Assembly (NCBI RefSeq): GCF_023101765.2
Contig: NC_064231.1
Span: 2,866,501-2,930,500 of the forward strand
Length of the DNA stretch: 64,000 bases
Direction of reading: 5' to 3'
Source: Spodoptera frugiperda
Taxonomy: Eukaryota; Arthropoda; Insecta; Lepidoptera; Noctuidae
The translations under genes were made by a program, and so were the position numbers. Of this stretch, positions 1-12,754 are shown one piece after another (position 1 is the first letter of the stretch; each line of letters opens with the position of its first letter). Below the pieces are notes generated by a model. That model saw only the letters and a list, made by a program, of their open reading frames with translations, did not search any database and was not told where the DNA came from.

Positions 1-2180
1 TTGGCACTTAGAGACTTTCTAAACACGAAGGTAGAAGGTAGATAGCATAGTCATGTCACAGATCTATGTTTAATATACTTATATAAAGCTAAAGAGTAAA
101 GCTATTTATAAAGCTAAAGAGTCTGTTTATTTGAACACGTTAATCTCTGGAACTACTGGTTCAATTTGAAAAAATCTTGTCTATTAAACATCACGCTAAG
201 ACTAATAGGAGCCGAGAAGAGCGGATGAAACCGCGTTAGTAGCTAGTACCTATAAAATACTTATTACAATAGTTTTGTCTGGCTTAGGCTAAGTGCCGAT
301 CCCAACCTCCTTTGAGGAAAGACCATTTGCATTATAAGACAATCTTATTGACTCACTCGAAATGTAATTGTTCTACTTCTTAAAGTTTTATTTCTGAGTT
401 CAATAACCTCAATAGGTGACATTTTAGTCAACCCGGTGCGGTCATTGAAACCAAAATAAAATAAAAATTACTCTATAATAAGGTAGGTAAGGCTATTATT
501 AACCTTTATTAGAACTGATATTTTTTTCTAAACGTAGGTATTCTAAATCCAGAACACAAAAGTTTATTTTAGGTCATTAACCCCGACCCTTACTCAGCTC
601 TAAATGTACCTTTCAACACAAAATCCTAACATTGAATAGCTAGGAACAGATGACCGCACATGTAACTACCCAAAACTGGCAAAGATATTCAACAGATTAT
701 CGACTTTATTGCGAAAAGCCTAGAGTGGAAAACGATTTGCCAAAATTGGTATAGCTACATGTGCATATTTCAGTGGAAAAGTCGATTGGATGAAATAGAT
801 TATTTAACAACTTTTGCAGACGACATACTCGTAAATTTCCCTGGATTGAATATTTAAAAACACTCCGTTTCTAGTTTGGGATTCTGCTTGTTTTATTATT
901 ATTACTCTGTGGACTGAATTTGTGGTATAACGTAGATTAGAAGATAGGTAGAAACTTAGAAGATTCTAGCGACAGGAGGCTTAGGAGGTATAGGTGGCAT
1001 TAAACTTAATACTAAAACAACATTATACAGCTACTAATACGTAGTTTTGTAATTAAAATTAATTACGTTCATAAACTTTTCAAGGATCAAAAGATATTAA
1101 CTAGGATTTAATTTACTTCTAATAACACTTTAAGTGACGTTAGCCATATTAAAAAGAAAAATAATATACATTCTATTAGGTTACTTAATAAAGAGTAATA
1201 AAGTCCAATTTTGCTTGTTATTTAGTGTTTTTTTTTTTTTATAAACAATTGCCAAAATCGCATTCCAAATCGCGGCCATCTTGTATTTCCAATTTCAAAC
1301 GTTTAATTTGTTTTTCTTACAAAATCATTTCATTATGACATTGTCATAGTATAAAGCATAATTAAATGAAAATGTCAGCCTTTTATTGTACAATGTCATA
1401 GAAAAAAGTGCTTGAATCATAGTTAATAGTCTCACGCAGTCACGAGATAATTTGCTCCATGCCTATAAGTGTTAAAGTTGTCGTGAAGTGCTCCGAAACT
1501 GATTATTATTGTACAAAAACTGTGACGCTAAGTAATGCCTGTGGTACACTGAGAGGGAAATTAGAAAATAGAATTCTCATTCTAATTGTTCTCATTGTGT
1601 CGATTATCTGCACATGAGGGTGCATTATTATAGGTAGATATTATTATGGAAAATGAACTAGAGATATGTATGAGAAACGGTGAAACTGATGCAAATGAAA
1701 GAAAATCTTATAAATTGTGTTATAGGGTTTACCTACTCTATTGATGACGTATTGGGTACTACTTATTCTTAAGTACATTTTAACTTTCAGTCGGTTAACA
1801 TTAAATATTTTATAAAATTTGCGAAAACTTTACAACAAAAAAGTCCAATTATTTTGGGCAATTTGTTTAAGCATGACACCAAAACTCCTAACACGTGTAT
1901 TGATTGCAATAGATTAACTAGTAAGAAAGAAAGACCAATAGTTTTTATTAGACTTTACCTGTCTGTCAGACACACAACTCCGCAGGTAGGTAATTGCGAA
2001 TGATGTAAGAGGCGATCCGCTTTTAGTCATGAATACAATTACTGAACAGTGACTAATCAACATTAAACAGTAACTTTATCTGTTAATGTATAATTTTCAC
2101 TACAATTTTGAGAATATTTAACATTCAGGTAAATTGTTTAGTACATTATAACGGAAAAAGTTACTAAACAAGGACTGGTT
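1..2180. other. AT-rich intergenic DNA, no gene seen
   Basis: I see no coding exon, RNA gene or recognisable mobile element here; all frames are broken by frequent stops. A GCCATCTTG motif (1275-1283), resembling a YY1/Pho-type site, sits beside a small GC-richer patch. It has no obvious gene partner. Confidence 0.5.
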
Positions 2181-2181
2181 T

Positions 2182-2375
2182 TTTATTGAGGGAATAAAAA
2201 CATCCAATGATTTCTGTCTGTCTGTGGTGAGAAAATAGAAAAAAGAAAAAAAAATAAATGGAGTATCAGACTCTTACACACTAACAACCGCCACGTTCTT
2301 CCTCCTGCTCTTCGAGCCGGACCCCCGATAACCCGCTAGGTAGTCTGCTGCTCCGGATAAGGCATCAGCTTTATT
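2182..2375 (+). repeat. SINE-like dispersed repeat, family A, copy 1
   Basis: This is one of six copies in the window of a short element. The family has a head resembling GGAAAATCATCCAATGA, a middle with GTGTCAGACTCTCACTGACT, and a tail with GAGCCGGAGCCCC followed by GCTAGGTAGTCCGCAGCTCC. Here the middle is interrupted by an A/G-rich low-complexity stretch (about 2225-2260). The other copies are near 2.4, 14.8, 18.8, 27.2 and 31.1 kb. I know the type as abundant in noctuid moth genomes but cannot name the family. Confidence 0.75.
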
Positions 2376-2394
2376 TATGATGAAACAATAGGTT

Positions 2395-2532
2395 TTCTTT
2401 GAGGGGGAAAATCATTCAATTACTTTTACCGCCTTGGGCTAGGAGAGAGTGTCAGACTCTCACTGACTAAAACCCACCCCGTTCCTTCTCCTGTTTTAAG
2501 CCGGAGCCCCTGTTTTAACCTGTTATTGGGAG
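2395..2532 (+). repeat. SINE-like dispersed repeat, family A, copy 2
   Basis: A second copy lies about 20 bp after copy 1 in the same orientation. It carries the head (AAAATCATTCAATTAC), the GTGTCAGACTCTCACTGACT block and AGCCGGAGCCCC, and ends before the GCTAGGTAGTC tail. The pair could be a tandem insertion or a local duplication. Confidence 0.75.
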
Positions 2533-3124
2533 TTCTCCAAAATAATGTACTACTGCAATCGAAAATATTATTTTGCTCTGAAATTACAGTTACTTATGGT
2601 AGGTATGTGAATGTGATACCGTAATTGATGTGCACAACTGTATTTTTATATTGGACACGACAGATAATGCTCTCGCATAAAACAAGCAGTTAAATGAACA
2701 AAGTAATAAATGATTATATTTTTACGGTTTCAGTATTTACCGTTCAATTACGGAATTATTTGCAATTTCTCTCTTAAAAATTGAATGAGAAAATGTTGTT
2801 AAAAATTTATTTAAACTTATCACCAGAAAATTAACAAATAAAAAAAAATTAAAAATGGTAACAAACATACAAAAAATCTAATATAGAACAGACAAATTCT
2901 ATTCAGCCTACAAGATTCGCAGTGTATTCCAAGCCTTACATCTATCTATACCTTAATAATAGCAGAGAAAATGTCGCGGCTACCTGTATACTTTCACGGA
3001 GAGATTAGCCTTTTTCTTCTATCGACTAGGCGTCATCTCGATTGCGTCTACGAAGCTAATAGTTATCAAATCTATCGTACGAAAAAACGTCTAAATATAG
3101 CACCTTCTCAAAAATATTCTTTTT

Positions 3125-3400
3125 TATATCGTCACGCCTTTTATCCCCGAAGGTTTAGGCAGATGTGCACATTATGGCAGGAAACCCCACTGTTTAATGT
3201 ACACTTTTCACATTTTATGTTGTTAGTTCCATGTAATAGATGGTGAGCCTATTGCCATATACTGGGCACATTTCCAGTCTCCGTGCTACTACTGAGAAAT
3301 TTTCGAAAAACTGAAAACAGCCCAGCAAAGACCCCATGCCCGGCAGTCGCACTTGCTACTCGGTCAACAAACTAGGCAAAAAATATTGCTTTAAATCAAA
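3125..3400 (-). repeat. tRNA-derived SINE, family B, decayed
   Basis: Read on the minus strand this runs from a tRNA-like head (TTGTTGACCGAGTAGCAAG, a pol III A-box-like segment near 3355-3375), through a body with a CTCAGTAGTAGCACGGAG block, to a tail whose reverse complement is GCCTTTTATCCCCGAAGG at 3136-3153. The B box expected after the head is missing, so it should be transcriptionally dead. The same tail recurs on the plus strand at 10.13 kb. A 91-codon ORF across this interval is an accident of the repeat. Confidence 0.65.
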
Positions 3401-3823
3401 AGATAGATATCGCCTTTGTACTCGTATCGCCCACAATCCTTTGTGCACTAGAAAGTCGTAACGGTTACATTTTAAATTGTAATTTGATCATTGTTATCCT
3501 TTGTGTTCCGTAACTGTCAAGTATGGGCGGGATTCGACTTAAGAACTGTAAGTTGGAGTCCATAATTTGTATACATATATTGAGGTTTTGGTAGAAGTCT
3601 ACTAGTTTAAATCCAAAGTTAGTTCCAAAATTAAACTCCTTCCATATGTATTCCTTACGTTATATTTCCTTATATAAATTACTTCCATAGATATTCCTTA
3701 ACGTTAACGGTCATTACCTATGTTAATAAAAATTAATGTCACACAAAATTGGTAGAAACTTTGACTTACCAAATTCGCCAAAAAAAGTGTTTTATTATAA
3801 CTTTTATGAGACATACTAAATTA

Positions 3824-3997
3824 TTATGTTATCGGTTTACTCGCGTACTTAACTGTTTGACGAGGAACTTGACTAGTTTCAGTAGCAACGAGACAGTCGC
3901 TGTGACGAATACTGCTCATGAATATGAGCCTCTAGCATGGTTTGAAACTAGTCGAGTTCCTCGTCAAACAGTTACGTGGATAAGCCGAAAACATAAC
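3824..3997. mobile_element. Hairpin MITE with long imperfect inverted arms
   Basis: The core arms at 3851-3881 and 3943-3973 are inverted copies of 31 bp with one mismatch (each contains GACGAGGAACT or its complement). Weaker pairing continues outward to about 3824 and 3997. The 61-bp loop carries a smaller palindrome. There is no transposase. A 159-codon ORF covers the hairpin and is not coding. I believe similar hairpins are common in noctuid genomes, but I have not checked this. Confidence 0.75.
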
Positions 3998-5205
3998 AAA
4001 AAAAAAAAATATTCGAAACTTAAATTCTTTGCACAGCGAACGAAAAAAATAACGAGACAAAAGTGTCGTCTATTAATAATATTTAATAGCCTCTTTTCCC
4101 GCGGAAATGTCACCCATTTTTTTTTTCATAAGGAACACGGAAATTCTCTAACAGCCTACTTAGTGCCTTATATAGAGAGTGTGCTCAACAGCGGCTTGTC
4201 CAGCCCTTACTGTCACTGTGATTTGTGATGCTTTGAACGCAGTACTGGATAAATATACAAACAGAAGTCTTAGTTTGTTCAAAGCAGTAGTTTACAAGCA
4301 ATCTTTAGGATAACTTTGATGTATCGTGGCTCTTATAACTTTGAAAATTTTGCTGTTAGACTCATCTTTCTAATACTTCCTCAAGTTGCCGTTGTTCAAT
4401 TGATTATTCTGTTCTTGTTGTTTCTTCCGAATTACATGTCATTTTAGCTACCATTACAATAGACTATTTTTTTTAACATTGACACTTCTATCATAAGAAG
4501 TTGCAACGGGATACTTACTATGGTTATTAATTTCTTTGATTTTTCGATATTTCGGCAGTGTTGCAAGCGCCATGATCACGGATGAACTGATCATCAGTGT
4601 TACATAGGTAAATATCCCATTGCAAAATCTAATAAAAGTGTTAGTGACCACATGAGTTAAAAAAATAAATAAAATAAAATGATACTTCTGCATATTACTA
4701 CCTACTAAGTAACGGAAGTGAGAGGTCGAGAAGATATACAGAAGTCCGTCGGTCGCCTTTATTATGTAAAAATGACAGATGCGACTGTATGTAGCGTGTG
4801 ATTGCAAAATGATGTACCATATTTACACGTCATGACATAGACGAAATTTACAACACAGCTTACATCTTCCGATCTGCGAAATCATTAGAAATTAGTAAAT
4901 AAATTAAATGTTCTTAGTTTTAATATTCCTGGTAACTCAGTAATTTATGCATTAGTTAAAATTACATTCTAAGTATAATTTGACACTTTGGAACGAGCAC
5001 CTAGCTTCACGGCCTGACAGACAATTTTATTCTATATGACGTTTTAAAAGTGCTCAAATAATTAAGAATTAATTAAAATAAATGCTTACTGTATAGAAAT
5101 AGGGCAAAAACTTACAATAGCAATTGCTTACAGGTACATATTAGGAGCAGTAAGAAAATGAGGATCGTCCTGTTATGATAATTCGGTTATTTCAAGAAAT
5201 ACACA
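3998..5205. other. AT-rich intergenic DNA, no gene seen
   Basis: No coding exon or RNA gene is visible. A 117-codon minus-strand ORF at 4454-4807 has no recognisable domain and the base composition of the flanks, so I treat it as chance. Confidence 0.5.
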
Positions 5206-5214
5206 GCGTAAATT

Positions 5215-5410
5215 ATATAGAACTAGCGACCTGCCTCAGCTTCGCATGGGTGCGATGGTGATATATTAGGCATGTATTTATTATATGTACATATAAACCT
5301 TCCTCTTGAATCACTCTATCTATTAAAAAACCGCATCAAAATCCGTTCGGTAATTTTAAAGATTTAATATATACAAAGCATACAATGGGACAGAGAAAGC
5401 GACTTTGTTT
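5215..5410 (+). repeat. Dispersed lepidopteran repeat fragment, Helitron/LEP1-like
   Basis: The segment begins near CTAGCGACCTGCCTCAGCTT, contains TTCCTCTTGAATCACTCTAT and CGCATCAAAATCCGTTCGGT, and ends near AGCGACTTTGTTTTATACTA. These blocks match, from memory, a family very widespread in moths and butterflies. Assignment to Helitron-type (LEP1-like) elements is tentative. It has no coding capacity. Confidence 0.55.
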
Positions 5411-6182
5411 TATACTATGTAGTGATGAAACGCACTCTAGAGCCTAGACCGTCTGCTGCAGTCTTTCAAACATCCAATAAACATTTGCTACTCTAAATAG
5501 TTCACATCTTTACTGTAGAATCTCCAGCCCATTATCCAATTACAATACCGTACCATATTGGTTGCTTCATATCGTTCATACACTGCTACCAATCATGTTC
5601 ATAGTCTATTAGATCAATAATCTCCAGGTTTGGCAGAATCGTGATCTCATGATCACCATAATTGCAAACCACTCCAATTGTTATGCCTCAATCCTTTATA
5701 AATAACTTAATTTGTTAAATTATGCATTTTGTAATAGAAATTCGATAATAGGTTATTCCGATTCAGTGTTATAACTTTATAAGTGCATCACTTATTAGTT
5801 AATTAATCATTAGTTGTTTTATACTGCAGATAGTATCAAACAAATTATTATAATTATTGTTAATTTGAAGTGAATAATCAGTAATTTGGGATCTGGATCT
5901 ATTATCGATAGTGACGGATTTAAAGCAACGGATTTACTTAAAGAAAACAATCTTACAGTTTTGTGTTAAAGTTTAAAATCGATTAAATAGGTAATGATGA
6001 CGCTTTGTTATGATGTAGTCTTTATCAAGCATTAGTTAAGATAGTAGAACTCTTTGACAAACATAATACCGATGTTTTCCGGGTTTTTGATCATATCTTT
6101 ATTATTAAATGAGATCAATATCATTTCCATGTTTAAAATAGAGTACTATCCTAAATCTGGTAGATTATTTTAAAACATTACT
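5411..6182. other. AT-rich intergenic DNA, no gene seen
   Basis: No ORF, RNA gene or named repeat is supported. The short perfect inverted repeat GTGATC-TCAT-GATCAC near 5641 is too short to mean much. Confidence 0.5.
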
Positions 6183-6298
6183 GCCGTACTCAGAGACATT
6201 TAATGATTACTTAAACTATTCCTTAGTAACGATTTTGTATCGAAAACAATTGCTAAGGACTGGGTTAAGTAAACATTAAATGATTCTGAGTACGGCGG
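6183..6298. mobile_element. Hairpin MITE (about 116 bp)
   Basis: The whole element is close to one long hairpin. The left arm starts GCCGTACTCAGAGACATTTA and the right arm read in reverse complement starts GCCGTACTCAGAATCATTTA. Pairing continues through about 50 bp per arm with several mismatches. There is no coding capacity and no clear target-site duplication by eye. Confidence 0.7.
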
Positions 6299-8140
6299 TT
6301 AACCTCATATTTCCTTACAAAATTTAATACGTTTGACGCTACATTGGTTTGTAATATCGTGTGACGTTACGATTTACTACATCTTAAGAGATGACTTCCT
6401 ATTCCTAAACTTAACTCCGTTTTTTTTTACATTTGATGGGTCGACGTTTGGCCGCTATGTCTACCTTATTTCCATACCCTATTAAAATAAGTATTTATAC
6501 CTTATTTTACTTCAAGAGTTGCCTTATACTTCAAAATGTGAATCACCCTTGTTAAATCCATAACTGAATTAATTTGAACCTTTGAGCTTTAAAGTTAGTT
6601 AGAGGGTTGTTTACGTATTTTGTTGTTTTAGGTTAATTGATAATTAATTAAATAGAGAGGACTTACAATGAGTATCTAAGTTCTAAGAGGTTTACTCCGA
6701 AATGTAAGGGTTATTGGATATCTGATACTTTATGGTATTTATAATATATAAAGAAATTATATTTTATTATTAAAATATGTATTTTTAAGTGTGATTTGAT
6801 TTTCAGTATGAAATAAATAAAGCTTCAGAAGTAACCAGTATACATTTCAATCAATATAATATGCATTCAATTGTTAATCATCAATTAATGAATAAACAGG
6901 ATATCTTGTGGAAAAAATATTGAACAATTATAATACCAACATTACCTTTTTAGGAGCAACACCTGAGGAGATTGCTAATTGATATGCCTGTCATTCTTTG
7001 CAAAAAATACATTTTATACATAGAAGTATATTATGTGCAGATGAATCAGACTGACCCTAATCCTTGTTGGGTTTTTGACCGCTCTAGTCCCACTACTATT
7101 GTCATGTTTGTAACTCATAACTCGATTTAGTTTCCTAGTTACTCCTACATGGTGAGTACGATAATATATTTTGGACAAGTACCTCTTTTTACATTTAAAA
7201 GACAGCGAGCTTTAAAAATCCAGATCGATCAAGAGATTTTTTTATTGAGATATAAAACTACACAATCATAACATAACCTCTAAAAATAATCTAAAATAGT
7301 AACTTAACAAGTTACTAAGCCAAGCTTACATAACAAACGTTTACAAACAAACAATAACAACAGGGCAATTAGCCATATTTATACATACATAGATGTTTAC
7401 TTATGTAACATATGTTTTGCAATAGGGCTGCGCATACGCATTGCTAAAGAAATATGCTCTACATTCACGCTATGGTGGTCATTAGGCCATAGTTAGCATT
7501 GTTATATGTTATGTCATTGATTTTTTTTTTTTTTTATAATACCTTGTTTACTATCTTGTTAAAAGCTTTACTGCTGAATAACCGACCTTGGGTTTGACTG
7601 CCGGGTCAGATAAAGTACTATTGTGTGTTTGCGGTTTTTGAAAATTCTCAGTAATAAATGTTTTTAGCATTTGACAAAATTTTACCAAGCAACAAATCAT
7701 GAATTATATTATTCTAATCTGATAAAGATCGAAATCGAATCGGATCTGACAAAGCTAATCAGCTTTGTACAAGCTAAAATACAGAATTAGGTAACTTAAA
7801 TAAATTAGCTTTATGCACTGGTTTTTCTTGTACATAAATATAATTCAGAATAATATTCATATTTCACAATATTTTTCCTTTAGAAACTCTCCAACGGTTC
7901 GCCTTGACAACTCGGCGCCAACCTTGCACACTTAATAATACCTAATCATTTTCATTACAAACATTATCGTGCCCCAATCAATACCCAATTAAAAAAAAAA
8001 AAAACAAAATTCCATACAAACCATGCAACATACACAAAAAGTTACATCTCATACAAAAACCGTGAATCTTGTACAAAAAGCGTGTTTTCATCAAAACTAT
8101 TATAAAAACATCAATCATCGGTAATCCGTTAGCGCATCCG
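6299..8140. other. AT-rich intergenic DNA with minor repeat debris
   Basis: No gene is seen. The short segment near 6436-6462 (GGTCGACGTTTGGCCGCTAT) resembles a piece of a common lepidopteran dispersed repeat. Poly-T runs occur near 7520-7535 and a poly-A run near 7990. Confidence 0.45.
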
Positions 8141-8144
8141 TGGG

Positions 8145-8247
8145 TGACTTGCGCCTGCGTCGATGACGTCACGAGCCGTGATCGATCGATCGGAAACAGC
8201 AACACATTAATCAGCTGACACTAGGAAGTTGTTGCTAAAAAGTGAGT
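8145..8247 (+). promoter_or_regulatory. Candidate promoter with CRE and possible non-coding exon
   Basis: A small GC-richer patch carries a perfect palindromic CRE (TGACGTCA, 8164-8171) and a GATCGATCGATC repeat. It is followed about 70 bp later by a donor-like sequence, AAA|GTGAGT, at 8242. It could be a distal first exon of the gene at 28.3 kb, 20 kb downstream on the same strand. No TATA box is seen and no transcript supports it. Confidence 0.2.
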
Positions 8248-8414
8248 GATCTTTAATAGATTGTGTTGAGATCGGACATTTTTTAATTAGTTTTATGTAT
8301 TAATTGAGATGGTTAATTATGGATGGTTATAAGCGTGACAGCTCATCACGTTTTTGATGTTTCTCGTTCAATTCCTGAATGGAACTTCGATTTGTGGATA
8401 AGAAATGAACAAGT

Positions 8415-8822
8415 ACAGTGATACCAAAATACCATGAAAATAATGAATGATTTCAGGGTGATTTTCTACCAGATATGTGCTACGTAGTCATGCTATGGAG
8501 ATGTAATAGCTAAGCTGTGAAACTATGTGACCGATTCCACTGATATTAAGCTGTGTAGATTCTAGCTGTACGAGGAACATGCGCAGCTCGAGTATCGATA
8601 GTAGGAAAGCCATCCATAGCACGCATCTTTCCATATAAAAACATGGCTTAGCTGAGTTCGTTTCCACCAGTGCTAAGCTATGTGTACCAATGAATATGAT
8701 TGGTGGAAGCCAAACGCATCCAAAGCCACGTAGCAAAGCGCATCTCTGGTGGAAAAGCACTCTAAAAAACAAACAAGCATGGTGATACCAAAGTACCAAA
8801 CATAATTCATAATTTCAGTCAA
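8415..8822. repeat. Probable non-autonomous element with nested inverted repeats
   Basis: The interval is bounded by two imperfect direct repeats (GTGATACCAAAATACC near 8418 and GTGATACCAAAGTACC near 8782, each followed by an AATTTCAG or GATTTCAG block). Inside is a perfect 10-bp inverted pair, TTTCCACCAG (about 8664) and CTGGTGGAAA (about 8745). Composition is richer in GC than the flanks. A 103-codon minus-strand ORF here has no recognisable domain. Confidence 0.5.
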
Positions 8823-10133
8823 ACGTTTTGGTCACGGTCGGTCTCACGCCAATATTTTAATTATAGACTTTAAAACTTTACAATAGATCCTTATTTACAT
8901 CGTCACTCTGTAATTCAAACACTTTATAAGTATCATGTACGAGGTACCTCGTCACCGTCACCTTGCATGCACTTCCTTGATGTACCATCGATAATAGACA
9001 CAAGTAAACGGAAGAAAAATATGAATATCAAAGTAATATGTTACTATATGTATAGGTACTTATCCCGGCGATGTGCCAACATTGTTCTTAGTATCTTCTT
9101 AAGAAATTGAGTGTCTAAAGGGGTTCCCAACCTTGATTGGTCAAGGTTGTTGCATCATTTTTGTTAGGTTAGGGACCAATATTGCATATTTCATGTCATC
9201 CCCACTAAGATGGTCTGCAAAGTCGTGGAGTTCGTTCTCTAATTAGTTATCTCTATTTTCTGACCAAAGTTTGATTCGAGTTTTAACCGTGGTATACATT
9301 GATAGAGAAACAGAGTTGTTTTTAATTTTACGGACCACATTTTGTTTTCTGCGGAAGCACTGGCTAAAGAAATAAATTGCTTAGTTTTCTATTCATAATA
9401 AATTGAGTAAAGTTGACATTGATATTATTATTGATTGATACAATGATTTAGGTGTCTCTAGAAGTGGCTTAGTGTATAAGTAGCAAAACACACTGTACTC
9501 ATATAAGCCATACCTGTACAAACACACTATTATCTTTAAATATAAATTGACAACTTACGTAAAAAAAATTAAGTACGTATGAGTAAAGTACAGGTAATAA
9601 GATTATGTCAAAAAATAAAGCTTGTTAAGTACTAGTAAAGTTGACAGCGTTGTAAATACTTTGGAATCAGTTAGCAACAGATGTAAAACATTGTGTACAC
9701 CTAATTGCAGTACAAGAGATGCGTGTTAGATACCACAGAGCGTGTCTTGAATATTTTATCATAGACTAAAGTGTAGTCATGCGGAAACTATCATGAGATG
9801 CAACACTGCTAGACTGATTTGAATATTTATTTTACATAGAAATTCCTAAATACCTAAACATTTGAATATTTTAGCTAAATACTATAACATTGTTGTTATA
9901 CAAAACTCTGTGATTTAGTTATATATTAAATTGGTGCCTTTAAGTTGTTCTTTTATAATGTAGGCCGTGAACCGATCTCTTCTAATCTTTGTATTTAGAT
10001 ATTAAACACAATTTATAGTTACAGATTTGGTAACATTTTCTCATACACTTTTAGCTCATGTTATTTAATGGACATTTTCAATTTTGTTTATCAATAGTAC
10101 AATGTGCGGCATTAAATAGAATGAGCGACATAA
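8823..10133. other. Intergenic DNA, no gene seen
   Basis: No coding exon is supported. An 8-bp perfect hairpin with a 6-nt loop (CAACCTTG/CAAGGTTG, 9128-9149) is the only structure noted. Confidence 0.5.
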
Positions 10134-10200
10134 CGCGCACCTCTGCCTACCCCTTCGGGGATAAAAGGCGTGACGTTCCGTTGCGTACAATACAATGAAT
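10134..10200 (+). repeat. Tail of SINE family B
   Basis: CTCTGCCTACCCCTTCGGGG followed by ATAAAAGGCGTGACGTTCCG is the 3' tail of the element seen in reverse at 3.13 kb. The tRNA-like head and body are absent, so this is a 5'-truncated copy. Confidence 0.65.
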
Positions 10201-10830
10201 GTATTTGGCCACGCATTCATAGTTTGACCAAACTTAGAAACATCCTCTTATGAACTAAGCTTCTTATAATAAGTATTTATTTAATCGCAATTTACTTAAC
10301 TTAGGCATTTAAGTTTCAAATTTTCAATACGATAAAGAATTACAAGACAATTTAAGCCTTATTTTCCGCTACTTAACTCTTAAAATAATTCAGTGAAAAG
10401 TGAATTAAGTTGTGCCGAATGTTGTCAGTGGATAAACAAGTTGTTTCCCACGGCATTTATCTGAGGCATCAACTACTGGGAATTTGGGTCTTGCGATGAG
10501 TTCAAGATACAAACCGTTTACTACTTGTATTTTAAACCGTTTACTATGACATAGTTGTATTACACTTTTAACTTTGATGATACGTTACTATGAACCGAGA
10601 AAGAAAGAAAAGTCATTTATGCGATAGAAGACACGCAAATAAAGGTACAAAGATTATATAAGAATTTTGTCGACTTTGAGGCTTTCTTAACTTACAGTTT
10701 TTGTTATCACGAACATATTTCTTGTAAAAAGTCATTTAACATGTATTAATCTTGCCTAAGAAAACCCTTTTTTTAAAGAACATCCAATAGAAAAATAACT
10801 GTATAAAAAAGAAAAAAAAAAGGGAGTTTG

Positions 10831-10890
10831 TGCCATTTTTGGCCAGATTCGTGCCATTTCTGGCCACGGTCGTGTGCCAGTTCTGGCCAT
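10831..10890 (+). repeat. Three-copy minisatellite with TGGCCA cores
   Basis: Three adjacent units start at 10831, 10852 and 10875 (spacing 21 and 23 bp), each of the form TGCCAKTTYTGGCCA. Four more TGGCCA palindromes follow at 11196, 11242, 11552 and 11570. The surrounding 10.9-11.8 kb has no gene. Confidence 0.65.
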
Positions 10891-11792
10891 CAAAAAATAC
10901 AATAAAAGTAATCAAAATTTATTAATTAAATTTGACATTTTAGAAACAATGGTTTTCGTTTAGTCTGGAAAATATGAAATATTATTACTTCACTTGAATT
11001 TAACTTACAAATAAAGAGATCAACATTTATATGATGTTGGTAAAAGCTGCAAAGTAAACTGACCTCCCTTTGCGTGAAGGCAATTTATTGCATCTCTGAA
11101 AATGAAAAATATGTATTTGTTGATATGTAAAGCCAAGGACAAATAATAAATAAATTACGATAAATGACTAGAAGTGGGGCGTTTAACAAAAGTTTTGGCC
11201 ACGTGTGCCAAAGATGGAGAAATCATAATTTTGTCTCCAAGTGGCCACTAATAATCCCACTTCAGAAACATATGGCGACAAAATAACTTTAGTTCCACTT
11301 AGACAATATATTCTTCATGTAGTATTAACATAAACATCCAAACAATAAGCAAAGATTTAAAAACCAAATCCTCACCGCTGCCTTAGTTTGTTAAGATCTT
11401 AACAATTTCACCCTCAACTGACTTGTTGCATCGAAGTGAAAACATCAAAGTGCCAACGGTATCAGTGTCTCCAATATTCAATATTTTAAATACTGTACAT
11501 CATAGAGTAATTTATTTGTCCATGCCTTAGTTATATATTTGAAGGCCCAAGTGGCCACAAAGGGGTCGATGGCCACAACCGGGTCACTTGCCCTATATCA
11601 TAAAGACTAATACTAATATAATACAAAATAATTGTAATAAACTTAAAAGAGTAAATGTAAGAACAAAGAAACAGTGAAAATAAATAAAAACAGAAATTAA
11701 ATATTAACAAATAAAAACAATTGCCTATGCCCTCGTCAAAAGGTTGTCATCTCAGCATTTTGTTGAGCGTATGAGCATAACGCTGGTTTTCC

Positions 11793-11874
11793 GTGCCCTT
11801 AGTACGAGTTAAACCAACCAATCAGAGCGCATTTCCATTACTTTAAACGTGAAGCAAACTCATACTAAGGGTAC
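11793..11874. mobile_element. Short MITE, family C, copy 1
   Basis: The left end GTGCCCTTAGTACGAGTT and the right end, read as reverse complement GTACCCTTAGTATGAGTTT, are terminal inverted repeats. The interior holds CCAATCAGAGC and ATTACTTTAAACGTGAAG, shared with the copy at 14.06-14.19 kb. Confidence 0.65.
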
Positions 11875-12088
11875 TGCTGAACTAGAAAGTTCTACACAGA
11901 TTAGTTAGATACATTTCAGTGTTTACTGATGGTAAGTAAATAAGGTAAAGGTCACGAATCAATTACAATATAATTAGATGCTTTATAAGGAAAAATTCAT
12001 AGCGCAACTCATCACGAATGCAATCAATAAAAAATGGCGATTCTTAGAACTTTTATTAACTTAGGTAGCTACCTAGTTATACACTTCA

Positions 12089-12375
<287 letters not shown>

Positions 12376-12754
12376 ACCACAGATGTATTAACATGCGAGT
12401 ACGTTATACCTAGATGCGCCTAACTCCCATTTCCAGTACGCTCAAGCATTAAAATTAATAGCTTCATCGCGCCATCTAGCGTTACAAACAAGCTGAGCGT
12501 GAAAATTACTTAAACATACAAATTATAAGAGCGTAGTCTAGTTATTAAGGCGTCTGGCTACAACCAGCTATTAGCAATAATTGGTCTCGGTCGACGCAGG
12601 CGCCAGATTGAGAACTGACGATAGTGATCAGATGAATATCTCGCTTTGTTGCAAAACTTTTATTAAAAAGTGCTTGCAAAATGCAAAAAAGGTTACAAAA
12701 AAATTATAGATTGAATTATTGAGAAAAATATTAGAGTTCTTGTTAAAAATATAA

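Noticed and set aside
3749..4228. 159-codon ORF
   Set aside because: It reads through a hairpin MITE and poly-A tracts and has no recognisable domain.
9128..9149. 8-bp hairpin as a terminator or RNA element
   Set aside because: It is too short and isolated; such palindromes are expected by chance in a 64-kb window.
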